DNA of 64,000 nt from Corynebacterium spheniscorum (GTDB lineage: Bacteria; Actinomycetota; Actinomycetes; Mycobacteriales; Mycobacteriaceae), in assembly GCF_900113445.1 (NCBI RefSeq), contig NZ_FOPJ01000002.1, positions 54,030 through 118,029 of the forward strand, in the 5' to 3' direction. The stretch's first letter is position 1. Every line of letters begins with the position of its first letter. The notes beneath the pieces are model-generated. The model saw only the letters and a program-made list of their open reading frames with translations, had not been told where the DNA came from and searched no databases. The position numbers and the translations under genes are program-made. Below, piece by piece: positions 1 through 8,915 of the stretch.

Positions 1-27
1 GTGGGGGGTTATGGCGTGGGCAATGCA

Positions 28-921
28 GTGTTCCCCGCGAAAGCGGGGATGATCCCGGGAATACACCACCCTAAGAAAGGAACAGCGGCGTGTTCCCCGC
101 GAAAGCGGGGATGATCCCGGTGGACACCTCTACACCGGCGCGGTACATACAGTGTTCCCCGCGAAAGCGGGGATGATCCGCCCCGGGGGTGAAAGCATGA
201 ATCACTAGAACTGGTGTTCCCCGCGAAAGCGGGGATGATCCGCGGATGCCTGAGGTGATGGCCGCAGCGCAGACGCGTGTTCCCCGCGAAAGCGGGGATG
301 ATCCCAGACATCCCTCATCGCGCGGTATCTCGTCTGGAGTGTTCCCCGCGAAAGCGGGGATGATCCCGTCCGAGAGGCCGCGCTTGACGGGTACAAAATC
401 GTGTTCCCCGCGAAAGCGGGGATGATCCTAAGTGGTGCGTTGCTGTAGTCCGTTTGGCCCCCGTGTTCCCGCGAAAGCGGGGATGATCCCCGAACATTAA
501 CCAGATAGCGGAAGCGGTAGACGGTGTTCCCCGCGAAAGCGGGGATGATCCTAAGTGGTGCGTTGCTGTAGTCCGTTTGGCCCCCGTGTTCCCGCGAAAG
601 CGGGGATGATCCCCGAACATTAACCAGATAGCGGAAGCGGTAGACGGTGTTCCCCGCGAAAGCGGGGATGATCCGAGGTGGTGGCCGCATATCAGGCGGA
701 GCACCCCAGTGTTCCCCGCGAAAGCGGGGATGATCCTGGCGTCGAGCCAGGCGGGGCGGGGTGACTTTTGTGTTCCTCGCGAAAGCGGGGATGATCCGTG
801 GCTCTGCACGCTGCCCCTTCCCCAACTTGAGGTGTTCCCCGCGAATGCGGAGATGATCTGTAGAAGGCGTAGTTACCTAGCTCGCTAAGGGGATTGTTTC
901 CTGCGAAAATGAACATGAATC
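28..921 (+). CRISPR. Type I-E CRISPR array, leader-distal part
   Basis: Fifteen 28-bp repeats start at 28, 90, 152, 214, 277, 339, 401, 463, 524, 586, 647, 709, 770, 832 and 894. Each begins GTGTTCCCCGCG, has a CCCCGC/GCGGGG stem and ends GATGATCC, the type I-E (E. coli-like) repeat class. Spacers are 33-35 nt. The repeats at 463 and 586 are 27 bp (one C lost); 770 has one change, 832 several, and 894 is badly decayed. Decay at the right end and repeat orientation put the leader to the left of the window, where the array evidently continues because bases 1-27 are a partial spacer. No cas gene is present in the window. The orientation is inferred from the decay. Confidence 0.97.
429..674 (+). 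repeat. 123-bp tandem duplication inside the CRISPR array
   Basis: Bases 429-551 and 552-674 are the same 123-bp block: spacer starting TAAGTGGTGCG, a 27-bp repeat missing one C, spacer starting CCGAACATTAACC, and a normal repeat. The shared one-base deletion shows that the repeat lost its C before the two-spacer block was duplicated. Confidence 0.95.
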
Positions 922-1177
922 GACATTATATTAGTTGTATTGAGAATTGTTGTAGAAAATATCTTAACTAAACGTTATAGATAGTATTTAACATCTTTAT
1001 GGGATAATGAATAAGCTCGCGCTATAGCTGAAATGATTCTTACCGATGCCTTTGAGTGGGACCGGTTCCAATCAGCATTTGAATAGCTGTGTTGGCTCCA
1101 TAGCATGCCGGCGATGTATGGATGCGAGCTGCTGAAATACCTTGTACAGTAGTCCGCGGACGGATTATAAACTACGG
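922..1177. other. AT-rich non-coding stretch between array and relic
   Basis: There is no credible ORF and no repeat that can be aligned to either CRISPR repeat. The base composition is clearly more AT-rich than the rest of the window. It probably represents eroded array or flanking sequence. Confidence 0.5.
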
Positions 1178-1318
1178 TTTTTCCCCGCGTGAGTGAGGAT
1201 GATCCATTGATGATTATGATCCATCCGGTGTTCCCCACGCGAGTGGGGATGATCCTCCTTCTGGATAGCCTCGACCGCTTTTAACCCCCGATGTTCCCCG
1301 CGCGAATGAGGTTTGAAA
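1178..1318 (+). CRISPR. Relic of a second CRISPR array (three decayed repeats)
   Basis: Three repeat-like units lie at 1178-1205, 1228-1255 and 1291-1318. The middle one is intact in form: it begins GTGTTCCCC, carries ACGCGAGT where the main array has GCGAAAGC, and ends GGGGATGATCC. The outer two match it imperfectly. The gaps are 22 and 35 nt, so the first spacer is truncated. The stem sequence differs from the main array, so this is either an old array with another repeat variant or a far-diverged tail of the same one. It is probably inactive. Confidence 0.75.
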
Positions 1319-1362
1319 ACAGGATTGCGCTGAAGCACAGGCCCGCCTTCGCTGGCCTCGAT

Positions 1363-2166
1363 CTATGAGGCTCGTGGAGGCGGGTCTGCGCGTGTGGGGC
1401 CTTCGTGGCTGCTGAGTATGGCCAGGTAAATAACGACCATGATCGCCAGGACGAGGACTACCACCAAGGCGGTAACTAGGGAGAAAAAACCGATTATGCC
1501 GAAAAAGATGGATATTACGAGAGGAGCCACCGGGCTGCGGTACCCGCATTCGAAGCAGTTATGCAGTGTGCACCTAGGTCTTATACGGGGCCAGGGCGTA
1601 GTGTGCTGAGGGTACCGAAAAACGTACCCGGGGATGAGCATGAGTAGGGAACCGATAAAAGTGATAATTGTCCAGGTAGTTTGCATCATTACTAAGCCCG
1701 GTAGATGGAACTTCCTGGAGTAAAAGGCGTCGACGTGGGATTGGCCCTGTGGTTCGGAAACCGTTACACACCGCAACATGGCATTGAAGGTCATGTAGAG
1801 AGGGCAGGCGAAGATGAATAGTGCGAGGAGTGTGAGGTTGAGCCTTTGCACGGCTTTGGGATTGTGGGGCGCATAGCTGACGTCGGTGGCGGTGGCGAAA
1901 AAGAAAGAACGCGCAGACTAACGCAACGCCGAGCACAGAAAGGAAAGCAGCGTGATGCCTAGCCACTGCATGGATTTGTCGGCGAAGGTGCGCTAGGCAA
2001 CGCCGAAAACCTGGCTGATCTGGAAACATTCCCGAGAGTTGCTGCTACTGGAGCATGGGTCCGTGGGGTAGGTGCCTGGTTCTTGGACGTAATATGCCTG
2101 GGTGAAGTCCCATTGGTACTTGTTGGATCTGAGAGAGGGGAAGGGCACGTTGCTGTGCTTGCCCAT
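1363..2166 (-). pseudogene. Decayed paralogue of the neighbouring membrane protein
   Basis: One reading frame runs from an ATG at 2166 to the stop at 1363 (268 codons) but is broken by two in-frame TAG codons. Its translation follows the intact gene at 2316-3608: QVFGVA-stop-RTFADKSMQWLG matches DAFGTAWRTFSRSPLPWLG, so the first stop replaces a tryptophan codon by one base change. Further on, LLMLIPGYVF matches LLLIPGVLIA, and IYLAILSSHEGPTR matches IYLAMLSLHERPAF at the C-terminus. The N-terminal low-complexity region is largely missing. It lies on the same strand as the intact copy, about 150 bp downstream, which suggests tandem duplication followed by loss. The last 162 codons remain open and could still be translated, but a function is unlikely. 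Confidence 0.8.
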
Positions 2167-2315
2167 GGCGGTATGGGCTACGCCCTGTAGGAGAAAGATT
2201 AAACCCGCCTACTCGCGCCCTGTACCTAAGGGGCATGGCAGGCGGGTTTGTGTGCGCTCGCGGGATGAAACCTGGGACCGTGGTTCCTTCGTTTCCGGGG
2301 GATGACCCCGGGGTT

Positions 2316-3608
2316 TTAGTAGTGGGTGGGGTAGTTGGTGCCGAAGGGATCTTCAGTTTCGTCCATGAAGGCGGGGCGTTCGTGGAGGCTGAGCATCGCG
2401 AGGTAGATGCAGATCATGGCGACAAGGGGAAGGATCAGCGGCAGCAAGATGACGGTGGCGCCGCCAATGCCGCCGAGGACTGCGGTCGTGATAGTGACGA
2501 GGAAGATCGCTAGGGGGTTGCGGGCGCCGGTTTGAATCGCTGCTTTAAGGGCCTGTATGGGGCCGCGTTCAGGTCGCAGGAAGTAGTGGGCGGCGGCGAC
2601 CGTGGTGCAGATGGCGATGAGGACGCCGGGAATAAGCAGCAGGATTAACCCGAGGAGAACCGCCAAGAAGGTTAGGATCTGCAGGCCGAGCAGCCCAAAG
2701 AAGTGGATGTCTTTGAAGGTGAAGATATCCGTAAATCGCAGGGTTTTGCCGCGCATGGCGGCGACCGCGGCGCGGTAAAGCATAGCGCTAAAGAGTATGC
2801 CGATCAGGGCGCTAAGGAGGCTGACTCCCACCAGGAGTGAGAGCTGACCGCCGGTGAGGGCGGCATCCTCGTTGACGATGGTGGGGTCGCCGATATCGGA
2901 GCTGATGAGCAAGATGGTGGGCAAGAGCAACGCCAGTGTGGTGACGAAGCTGAAGACCAGATACAGTGCGCCGAATCCGAGCCACGGCAGTGGGGAACGC
3001 GAGAAGGTTCGCCAGGCGGTGCCGAAAGCATCGAAGATGCTGAAGTTCGGGATCTTTTGGGGTTCTTCAGCTAATTGTTGGGGTTGCGCGGTGCCGCTGA
3101 AACCATTACCGGCGGGGTGCCCGTAATTTTCCCAGCTACTACCGGGGTAGCCACCTCCGGGGTAGCTACCTCCTGGGTAGCCGCCACCGGGGTAAGAACC
3201 TCCTGGGTAACCTCCGCCTGGGTAGGCGCCGGGATCTTGGGGAGCCTGCGGGGAGTACGGTTCTTCCGCATCCCAGTCCTCATCCAGCGGGCGGCCCCAG
3301 GAGTCGTACTTGCCGGCAGCTGCTGCGGAATCCCACGGGGTATCCGGGGTGCTGGGGAAAGGCTTCGGGGCGGGGTCGCTTTGAGCGGCGTGCTTGCCTG
3401 CGGAGGGTTCTTTGGGTTCTTCGGCCTCGGGCTCTGGGGCCGCGGACCCTGGGGCCTCGTGCTTGGGTCGCTCGAAGTCCCCGTACTCACGGGGTTCTTG
3501 GGAGGGCTCGAAAGGTTCCTGGACATCCTCAGAAAACTTTCCGTCCTTCGGATCCATCGGGTCCTTCGGGTCCTTCGGGTCCTTGGGATCCTGATTATTC
3601 GGGTCCAT
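2316..3608 (-). CDS. Multi-pass membrane protein with acidic, glycine-rich N-terminus
   Basis: A 430-aa protein. Residues 1-25 are DPKDP repeats, about 25-120 are acidic and proline-rich, and about 125-160 are GGYPG/SYPGG pentapeptide repeats. Residues 185-415 hold about five or six hydrophobic segments with a conserved-looking AFGTAWRTF entry, two loops that change direction at LIPGVL, and a C-terminal YLAMLSLHERPAF. This layout resembles actinobacterial DUF4013/YciC-like membrane proteins with disordered Gly/Pro/Tyr tails; the family assignment is a guess. The function is unknown. The decayed copy downstream shows that the gene was once duplicated. The start at 3608 opens the DPNNQDPKDPKD run. 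Confidence 0.75.
   Translation of the reverse strand: MDPNNQDPKDPKDPKDPMDPKDGKFSEDVQEPFEPSQEPREYGDFERPKHEAPGSAAPEPEAEEPKEPSAGKHAAQSDPAPKPFPSTPDTPWDSAAAAGKYDSWGRPLDEDWDAEEPYSPQAPQDPGAYPGGGYPGGSYPGGGYPGGSYPGGGYPGSSWENYGHPAGNGFSGTAQPQQLAEEPQKIPNFSIFDAFGTAWRTFSRSPLPWLGFGALYLVFSFVTTLALLLPTILLISSDIGDPTIVNEDAALTGGQLSLLVGVSLLSALIGILFSAMLYRAAVAAMRGKTLRFTDIFTFKDIHFFGLLGLQILTFLAVLLGLILLLIPGVLIAICTTVAAAHYFLRPERGPIQALKAAIQTGARNPLAIFLVTITTAVLGGIGGATVILLPLILPLVAMICIYLAMLSLHERPAFMDETEDPFGTNYPTHY
3138..3236. repeat. 15-bp tandem repeats encoding GGYPG units
   Basis: About six imperfect 15-bp units of the type GGGGTAGCCACCTCC encode the GGYPG/GGSYPG run of the membrane protein on the minus strand. A second short run at about 3546-3590 encodes DPKDP repeats. 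Both could change length by slippage. Confidence 0.75.
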
Positions 3609-3735
3609 GAGAGGTCAAGCACATCCTTAATAAGGTAACTGGAGGTCTTTTATCCACACTGTATGGCGAGGGTGCAAGGAACCGCTAAATAAAAGAGCAG
3701 TTGTTATGCAAACTTAATCACGATAGTGCGGTCGC

Positions 3736-5061
3736 TTATTTGGGGAAACCAACAAAGCGGGTGGTTAAGACCGGTTCATCACGAGAAAGGGCCATGCCTT
3801 CCCAGGGCAAGGTGACCAACTCGTTGGCGAGATAAGCGCGAGATTCCTCCAAGGTGGGAAGACCTTCCAGCGCCTCACCATCACGCATGAGTGGGGTGGT
3901 CAGCTGCACGGACTTGAGGGTGCCGACCTCTGGTGGTTCCGCGGCGAAGGGGAAGACAAGCTCTTCAATCGCAGTGCCAGAAGCGCGGTAGGTGCGCATG
4001 GCACGTTTGGCGCCACCAACAGTGGATTTGCCGCGGGAACGCTTGGCAACAGGGTGACCATCAACCTCGACAAGCTTATAAACCATGCCGGGTGTGGGGG
4101 TGCCCGAACCGGTGACTACGGAGGTTCCCACACCATAAACATCGACGGGGTCGCCGCGAAGACCGGCGATGGTGAACTCATCGAGATCAGAAGAGACCAC
4201 GATCTTGGTGTTATAGGCGCCGAGATCATCAAGTTGTTTACGCACGCGGCGGGTAATGGCGCCGAGGTCACCGGAGTCGATACGCACGCCACCAAGTTCC
4301 GGGCCTGCCACCTTAATGGCGGTTTCCACACCGTGGGTGATGTCGTAGGTATCGACTAGGAGGGTGGTGTTGGTGCCGAAGGCATCGACTTGGGCTTGGA
4401 AAGCGGCTTCCTCATTGGGGGAGCCATCTTCATTGACATGCAGCAAGGTCCAGGCATGCGCGCTGGTGCCGGTGGCGGGAATGCCGTAGCGGTAATTGGC
4501 CTCCAAATTAGAGGTGGCCGTGAAACCAGCTAAATACGCCGCGCGGGAAGCGGTGACCGCGGAATATTCATGGGTGCGGCGCGATCCCATCTCGATGATG
4601 GGGCGGCCATCGGCGGCGGTGACCATGCGGGCAGCGGCGGTGGCGATGGCGGAATCGGCGTTCATAATCGACAAAATGACGGTCTCTAGGACCACGCATT
4701 CTGCGAAGGTGCCGCGCACCGTAAGAAGTGGGGAATAAGGGAAGTAGAGGGAGCCTTCTTTGAAGCCATCGATATGACCGGAGAAGCGATAATTGCGTAA
4801 GTATTCGCGGGTTTGGTCATTGAGGAAATCGAGGCTATCGAGTTGGTCCTCGGTAAACACATAATCTTTGACGGCTTGAAGCACCCGGGCGGTACCAGCC
4901 ACCACACCGTAGCGGCGTTCATTGGGGAGCTTGCGGCCGAATACCTCGAAAGCGCATTGGCGGTTGGCGGTGCCATCAGCTAATGCGGCTTGGAGCATGG
5001 TCAGCTCATATTTATCAGTGAGTAACGAGGTGGAGCGTCGCCCACCGCATTGGGATTTCAT
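3736..5061 (-). CDS. pncB: Nicotinate phosphoribosyltransferase
   Basis: A 441-aa enzyme of NAD salvage that joins nicotinate to PRPP to give nicotinate mononucleotide. Family marks are TDKYELTMLQAAL at the N-terminus, EMGSRRTHEYSAV, the PRPP/substrate segment VRIDSGDLGAITRRVR, VVSSDLDEFTIAGL and GTSVVTGSGTPTPGMVYKLV. The length is normal. In-frame GTG and TTG codons lie at 5070 and 5079; the ATG at 5061 is preferred because the recognisable sequence begins shortly after, but no clear ribosome site settles it. It is divergent from clpS, as in M. tuberculosis (pncB1-clpS). It is monocistronic here. Confidence 0.93.
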   Translation of the reverse strand: MKSQCGGRRSTSLLTDKYELTMLQAALADGTANRQCAFEVFGRKLPNERRYGVVAGTARVLQAVKDYVFTEDQLDSLDFLNDQTREYLRNYRFSGHIDGFKEGSLYFPYSPLLTVRGTFAECVVLETVILSIMNADSAIATAAARMVTAADGRPIIEMGSRRTHEYSAVTASRAAYLAGFTATSNLEANYRYGIPATGTSAHAWTLLHVNEDGSPNEEAAFQAQVDAFGTNTTLLVDTYDITHGVETAIKVAGPELGGVRIDSGDLGAITRRVRKQLDDLGAYNTKIVVSSDLDEFTIAGLRGDPVDVYGVGTSVVTGSGTPTPGMVYKLVEVDGHPVAKRSRGKSTVGGAKRAMRTYRASGTAIEELVFPFAAEPPEVGTLKSVQLTTPLMRDGEALEGLPTLEESRAYLANELVTLPWEGMALSRDEPVLTTRFVGFPK

Positions 5062-5252
5062 ATCAGTCACAGCACCCAACTCTAATGGAGGAGCAGGATA
5101 GAGGGCGGCTTGCTAGAGGCGACTCGCGCCATAAAACAGAGCAGGTGTGGCAGGCGGGGGCCGCGAGCATGCCGGGGGAGCGGGCGTGGCGTGGGTAGGA
5201 GTGCGGGACTCGGGTGAAGCAAAAAACTAGCGCGGTGACTAGGCTGTGTGCC

Positions 5253-5591
5253 ATGAATTGGCCTGGAGAGAATTCGCGCGGAGTGCGGTTGCAGGGCTCG
5301 CCGATGGCGACCCCGGAGCTGGAAGAGGACGTTGTTGTTGATGTCGCGACCAGTGAAAACCTGCCATGGGTGTGCATTGTTTGGGATGATCCGGTCAACC
5401 TGATGAGTTATGTGACCTATGTGTTTCAGACGGTGTTGGGGTATAGCCGGAAACGCGCTACGGAACTCATGATGCAGGTGCATACCGAGGGGAAAGCCGT
5501 GGTGTCTTCGGGGGAGCGTGACAAGGTGGAAGGCGATGTGAAGAAGCTGCACACCGCCGGATTGTGGGCGACGATGCAGCAGGCAGGTTAA
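5253..5591 (+). CDS. clpS: ATP-dependent Clp protease adaptor ClpS
   Basis: ClpS brings N-degron substrates to the Clp unfoldase. The core is present: [20 protein letters not shown], then [20 protein letters not shown] and [18 protein letters not shown], ending GLWATMQ as in actinobacterial ClpS. The frame is open from 5214, but that region overlaps an intergenic motif shared with other loci; the ATG at 5253 (112 aa) or at 5304 (95 aa, MATPELEED) are the realistic starts. The next gene, DUF2017, follows after 9 bp with a strong AAGGAG, so the two are one transcript, an arrangement widely kept in Actinobacteria. Confidence 0.92.
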   Translation: MNWPGENSRGVRLQGSPMATPELEEDVVVDVATSENLPWVCIVWDDPVNLMSYVTYVFQTVLGYSRKRATELMMQVHTEGKAVVSSGERDKVEGDVKKLHTAGLWATMQQAG

Positions 5592-5600
5592 GGAGAAAAG

Positions 5601-6143
5601 ATGCAAGCGTGGCGCAAGAAGAAGGGCCTGATGCGGGGGGTTAAATACACCTGCGTTTTTGAGCCGATGGAGCGCGAAGTGTTGGGGAATTTGGCATCCA
5701 CGGTGGCAGAGGCGTTGATTGCGAGGGCGCAGTCGGCACCCAAAGATGAGCTCGCGGAGATGACGGGGATGCCTTCGGGGCATAAGGAAGCACCAAGGGA
5801 TCCTTCGTTGGCGCGTTTGTTGCCAGATTTTGAGCGTGCGGAGGACCAGGAATTTGAAGGCGATAATGCCTTATTGCGGTCTTTGCATGAGACCGATATT
5901 TGCCGGCAGAAGCTGATGAATTTGCAGGCCATTACGCAGGCCTTGGGCCCGGATGGTGGGGTGGAAGTGACCATTGAGGAAGCGGATGCGCATGCTTGGT
6001 TGCAGGGCTTAAATGACTTACGTTTGTACTTGGCCGCCGGTGAGGTGGAAGGCGGGGAGGAAGTACAAGAAGAACGCCATATGTTGGTGGAGTGGTTGGC
6101 CTATAACCAGGATTCCTTGTTGAACGCCATGATGGGTGGCTAG
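5601..6143 (+). CDS. DUF2017 family protein
   Basis: A 180-aa soluble protein that begins QAWRKKKGLMRGVKYTCVFE and continues EREVLGNLASTVAEALIARA. It is rich in charged residues with no membrane segment. DUF2017 proteins follow clpS in most Actinobacteria and have no established function; the fixed pairing suggests a link to Clp proteolysis, which is inference. It has an excellent ribosome site (AAGGAGAAAAG before ATG). The rhomboid gene follows 70 bp later. Confidence 0.85.
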   Translation: MQAWRKKKGLMRGVKYTCVFEPMEREVLGNLASTVAEALIARAQSAPKDELAEMTGMPSGHKEAPRDPSLARLLPDFERAEDQEFEGDNALLRSLHETDICRQKLMNLQAITQALGPDGGVEVTIEEADAHAWLQGLNDLRLYLAAGEVEGGEEVQEERHMLVEWLAYNQDSLLNAMMGG

Positions 6144-6213
6144 GTATCGCAGATTGTGGGTTGCTGGCTAGGGTGTAGCTAAAGCACAACGAGCCCTAGG
6201 TCTGAGGTAAGCA

Positions 6214-7047
6214 ATGACATTCCGCGATAAAGATGCGAAGAACCCATATTCGGATGGACGTGGGGTGTCTGGGCTACCTGGAGGGAGCCTTCCCGGAGGC
6301 AGTTTGCCCGGAGGCAGTTTGCCCGGGGCGGGGTTGCCCGGGGCGGGGTTGCCGCCGAGTTATATCCCAGGAAGCCCCGCGAGCCGCTGGAACCAACCAC
6401 CAGCACCACCTCTGAAAACCCGGGCGAAAAGTAATTTCCGCCGCGGCATGACCTTCGCGGTTGGCTATGTGGTGGTGATTTGGGCGGTCCACATCGTGAA
6501 CTTCTTGACCCTGGGGACTGCCGGACAGATCGGTGGCATTCACCCCTGGGATCCGATGAGTTTCCTAACAATCTTCACCGCACCGCTTTTCCACGTGAAC
6601 TTTGGGCACCTGATGGGTAATACCGTGCCGGGAGCGATCTTTGCCTTCTTTATTGGGCTTTCCGGTGGTCGGGTGTTCTGGGAAGTCACGATCTTCTCGG
6701 TGATTGTGTCTGGCCTGGGTGTGTGGTTTTTTGGTGGGGTGGGGACTACGCACTTGGGTGCTTCCGGGGTGATCTATGGCTGGTTGACCTACCTGATTGT
6801 GCGTGGGCTTTTTAATCGCAGTGGTGGGCAAATTGCGCTGGGGTTGATCCTGGGCTTTGTTTACTCCGGGTTGATTTGGGGCGTATTTCCCACCACCTAT
6901 GGGGTGAGCTGGCAGGCACACCTTTTTGGTGCGATCGGTGGGTTCTTAGCCGGCATGCTGATTACCTCTGATGATCCGCCGGCGTTGAAGGCCGCCCGTG
7001 AGCGTAAGAAATTAGAGAAGCTGCGTCGCCAGCAATTGGGGCGATAA
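6214..7047 (+). CDS. Rhomboid family intramembrane serine protease
   Basis: A 277-aa protein. Residues 1-70 are cytoplasmic and low in complexity, with five tandem LPGGS/LPGAG pentapeptides. About six membrane segments follow. The rhomboid marks are present: HLMGNTVPGA (the H..N motif), the catalytic serine in GASGVIYGW and the catalytic histidine in SWQAHLFGAIGGFLAGML. It cleaves transmembrane substrates within the membrane; the substrate is unknown. The ribosome site is GAGG before the ATG. The stop TAA at 7045-7047 abuts the murI ATG, so translation is probably coupled. M. tuberculosis has the same rhomboid-murI order (Rv1337-Rv1338). Confidence 0.9.
   Translation: MTFRDKDAKNPYSDGRGVSGLPGGSLPGGSLPGGSLPGAGLPGAGLPPSYIPGSPASRWNQPPAPPLKTRAKSNFRRGMTFAVGYVVVIWAVHIVNFLTLGTAGQIGGIHPWDPMSFLTIFTAPLFHVNFGHLMGNTVPGAIFAFFIGLSGGRVFWEVTIFSVIVSGLGVWFFGGVGTTHLGASGVIYGWLTYLIVRGLFNRSGGQIALGLILGFVYSGLIWGVFPTTYGVSWQAHLFGAIGGFLAGMLITSDDPPALKAARERKKLEKLRRQQLGR
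6278..6352. repeat. 15-bp tandem repeats in the rhomboid N-terminus
   Basis: Five units of the type CCCGGAGGCAGTTTG encode LPGGS, LPGGS, LPGGS, LPGAG, LPGAG. The copies are nearly identical, so length variation between strains is likely. Confidence 0.8.
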
Positions 7048-7962
7048 ATGGTGAGTGCTGTGAATAATAAGAAGGATTCTGCTGTGCCTGAGGCTGCTGG
7101 CGGTGAGGTTGCCGCACCGGGAGAGGCTGTGGTTCCTGACGCGACGGCACCGATTGGGATTTTTGATTCCGGGGTAGGCGGGCTGACCGTAGCCCGCGCA
7201 ATTATGGAGCAGCTACCGGAAGAGTCCTTAATTTATATCGGCGATACCGCACATAGCCCCTATGGGCCGTTGCCCATTGCACGCGTGCGCGAACTAGCCA
7301 TGAGCATTGCTGATGAGCTGGTGGCACGTGGCTGCAAAATGCTGGTGATTGCCTGTAATACTGCGACCGCAGCCTTTTTACATGATGCCCGCGAACGCTA
7401 TGACATTCCGGTAGTAGAGGTGATCCGCCCGGCGGTACGCCGTGCGATGGCAACCACCCGTAATGGCAAGATTGGCGTAATTGGAACCACCGGCACGATT
7501 AATTCCGCGGTTTATCAGGACATGTTTAATGTCAACCCCGATGTGGAAGTGTATGCCCAAGCCTGCCCACCTTTTGTGGACTTTGTGGAACGCGGAATAA
7601 CCTCTGGTCGGCAAATTCTTGGGGTAGTCAGTGGTTATGTACAACCCCTCCAAGAAGCAGGGGTAGATACCCTAGTGCTTGGGTGCACCCACTATCCACT
7701 ACTATCCGGGGTCATTCAATTAGCGATCGGCGATCACGTCACCTTGGTCTCGAGTGCGGAAGAAACCGTGAAAGATGTGATGCGGGAATTAGCAGCTCGC
7801 GATTTATTAGCCGAACCAGGCGATGGGCACCCTGTGGTGAGAAGCTTCGAAACCACTGGTGACCCGGAGGTTTTCGCCTTATTGGCGAAGCGTTTCCTGA
7901 GCCCTGATCTAGGTGAGGTGCAGAGGCGCACACCAGGAACTTCGGGAACTCCCGGAACTTAA
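7048..7962 (+). CDS. murI: Glutamate racemase
   Basis: A 304-aa cofactor-independent enzyme that makes D-glutamate for peptidoglycan. The motifs are [26 protein letters not shown], the first catalytic cysteine in [11 protein letters not shown] (about residue 102) and the second in [11 protein letters not shown] (about 212). There is a 35-residue Ala/Glu/Pro-rich leader before the usual start, and a loose C-terminal tail [12 protein letters not shown]. It starts directly after the rhomboid stop and continues the block towards the hydrolase, rph and rdgB. Confidence 0.95.
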   Translation: MVSAVNNKKDSAVPEAAGGEVAAPGEAVVPDATAPIGIFDSGVGGLTVARAIMEQLPEESLIYIGDTAHSPYGPLPIARVRELAMSIADELVARGCKMLVIACNTATAAFLHDARERYDIPVVEVIRPAVRRAMATTRNGKIGVIGTTGTINSAVYQDMFNVNPDVEVYAQACPPFVDFVERGITSGRQILGVVSGYVQPLQEAGVDTLVLGCTHYPLLSGVIQLAIGDHVTLVSSAEETVKDVMRELAARDLLAEPGDGHPVVRSFETTGDPEVFALLAKRFLSPDLGEVQRRTPGTSGTPGT

Positions 7963-8097
7963 AACCCTTGTGGGAAGTGGCCTTGGGGCGAAAGAGTTTT
8001 ATCGCTGGCAGTTAATGCAGGGTTGGCAGTAGGTACGTTTTAGTGTGTTGGTTCTAGGAAAATAGAAAATCGAGGGAAGACGTGGGAGGATAACTCC

Positions 8098-8877
8098 ATG
8101 AAGTTGAGCATCCTTGGCAGCTCGGGAAGCCTGGGCGCCCCCGGGAACCCGGCCTCTGGGTACCTGCTTTCAGGCTCCCTCGCGGACGCACGCCCTTTGC
8201 TGCTGGATATCGGGCCTGGGGTGCTTGCCGCGATGCAGGTAACCATCAACCCCGCCGATGTTCATGTGTTGCTCAGCCACCTTCATGCCGACCACTGCTT
8301 AGATTTTCCCAGTTTGCTGGTATGGCGGCGCTATCACCCGACTTTGTTTGCGCGAGAGAAGTGCTACTTTTTAGGGCCCAAGAACGCACCGGTGCATCTG
8401 GGGCGGCTAAGTGCCGATGACCCAGAAGGCGTGGATGATGTCAGCGATACCTTCATCTTCAACGCACACCAAGCCCATGTGCCGGTGGAATTGGAGGGCT
8501 ACCGCGTTACCCCCTTCCCGGCAGTGCACCCCATTGAGGCTTATTCTTTAAGAGTTGAAGAGATCGCCACCGGCCAGGTGGTGGCCTATTCAGGTGATAC
8601 CGCGTGGACTGATGAGTTGGTGGAATGCGCCCGCGATGCGGACCTATTCCTCTGCGAAGCCACCTGGGGTGAAAGTTGTGAAGGCAAAGCCCCCGATATG
8701 CATATTTGTGGGGTAGAAGCTGGCCGCGCGGCCCGGCTTGCTGGAGTGAAGCATTTGGTACTCATCCATATTCCCCCGTGGGTGGATGCGCACCGCGTGG
8801 TGGAGGCAGCGCGTCAAGAATATGAAGGCCCAATTACCTTAGGGCTTCCCGGTACCGCGGTTGAGGTAACGGCTTAA
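8098..8877 (+). CDS. Metallo-beta-lactamase fold hydrolase, Rv1339-like
   Basis: A 259-aa protein. The metal site is [12 protein letters not shown]; later ligands lie in [24 protein letters not shown] and LVLIHIPPW. Order and sequence match M. tuberculosis Rv1339, described as an atypical class II cyclic-nucleotide phosphodiesterase, so hydrolysis of cAMP is the best guess; the alternative is a tRNase Z/arylsulfatase-like role. It has a good ribosome site (GGAGG before ATG). It sits 135 bp after murI and 38 bp before rph. Confidence 0.85.
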   Translation: MKLSILGSSGSLGAPGNPASGYLLSGSLADARPLLLDIGPGVLAAMQVTINPADVHVLLSHLHADHCLDFPSLLVWRRYHPTLFAREKCYFLGPKNAPVHLGRLSADDPEGVDDVSDTFIFNAHQAHVPVELEGYRVTPFPAVHPIEAYSLRVEEIATGQVVAYSGDTAWTDELVECARDADLFLCEATWGESCEGKAPDMHICGVEAGRAARLAGVKHLVLIHIPPWVDAHRVVEAARQEYEGPITLGLPGTAVEVTA

Positions 8878-8915
8878 ACGCGGGTTCAAGCAGGCTTCGG
8901 GGTAGCCTGGTCTGC

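Noticed and set aside
9..916. Open frames with IIPAFAGNT / DHPRFRGEH repeats
   Set aside because: They are translations of the CRISPR repeats, not proteins.
956..1012. Possible further decayed repeats at 62-bp steps after 894
   Set aside because: No alignment better than chance could be made; only GGGATAATG is vaguely similar.
2102..2513. Plus-strand frames across the pseudogene and membrane gene
   Set aside because: They are antisense to the minus-strand genes and without recognisable sequence.
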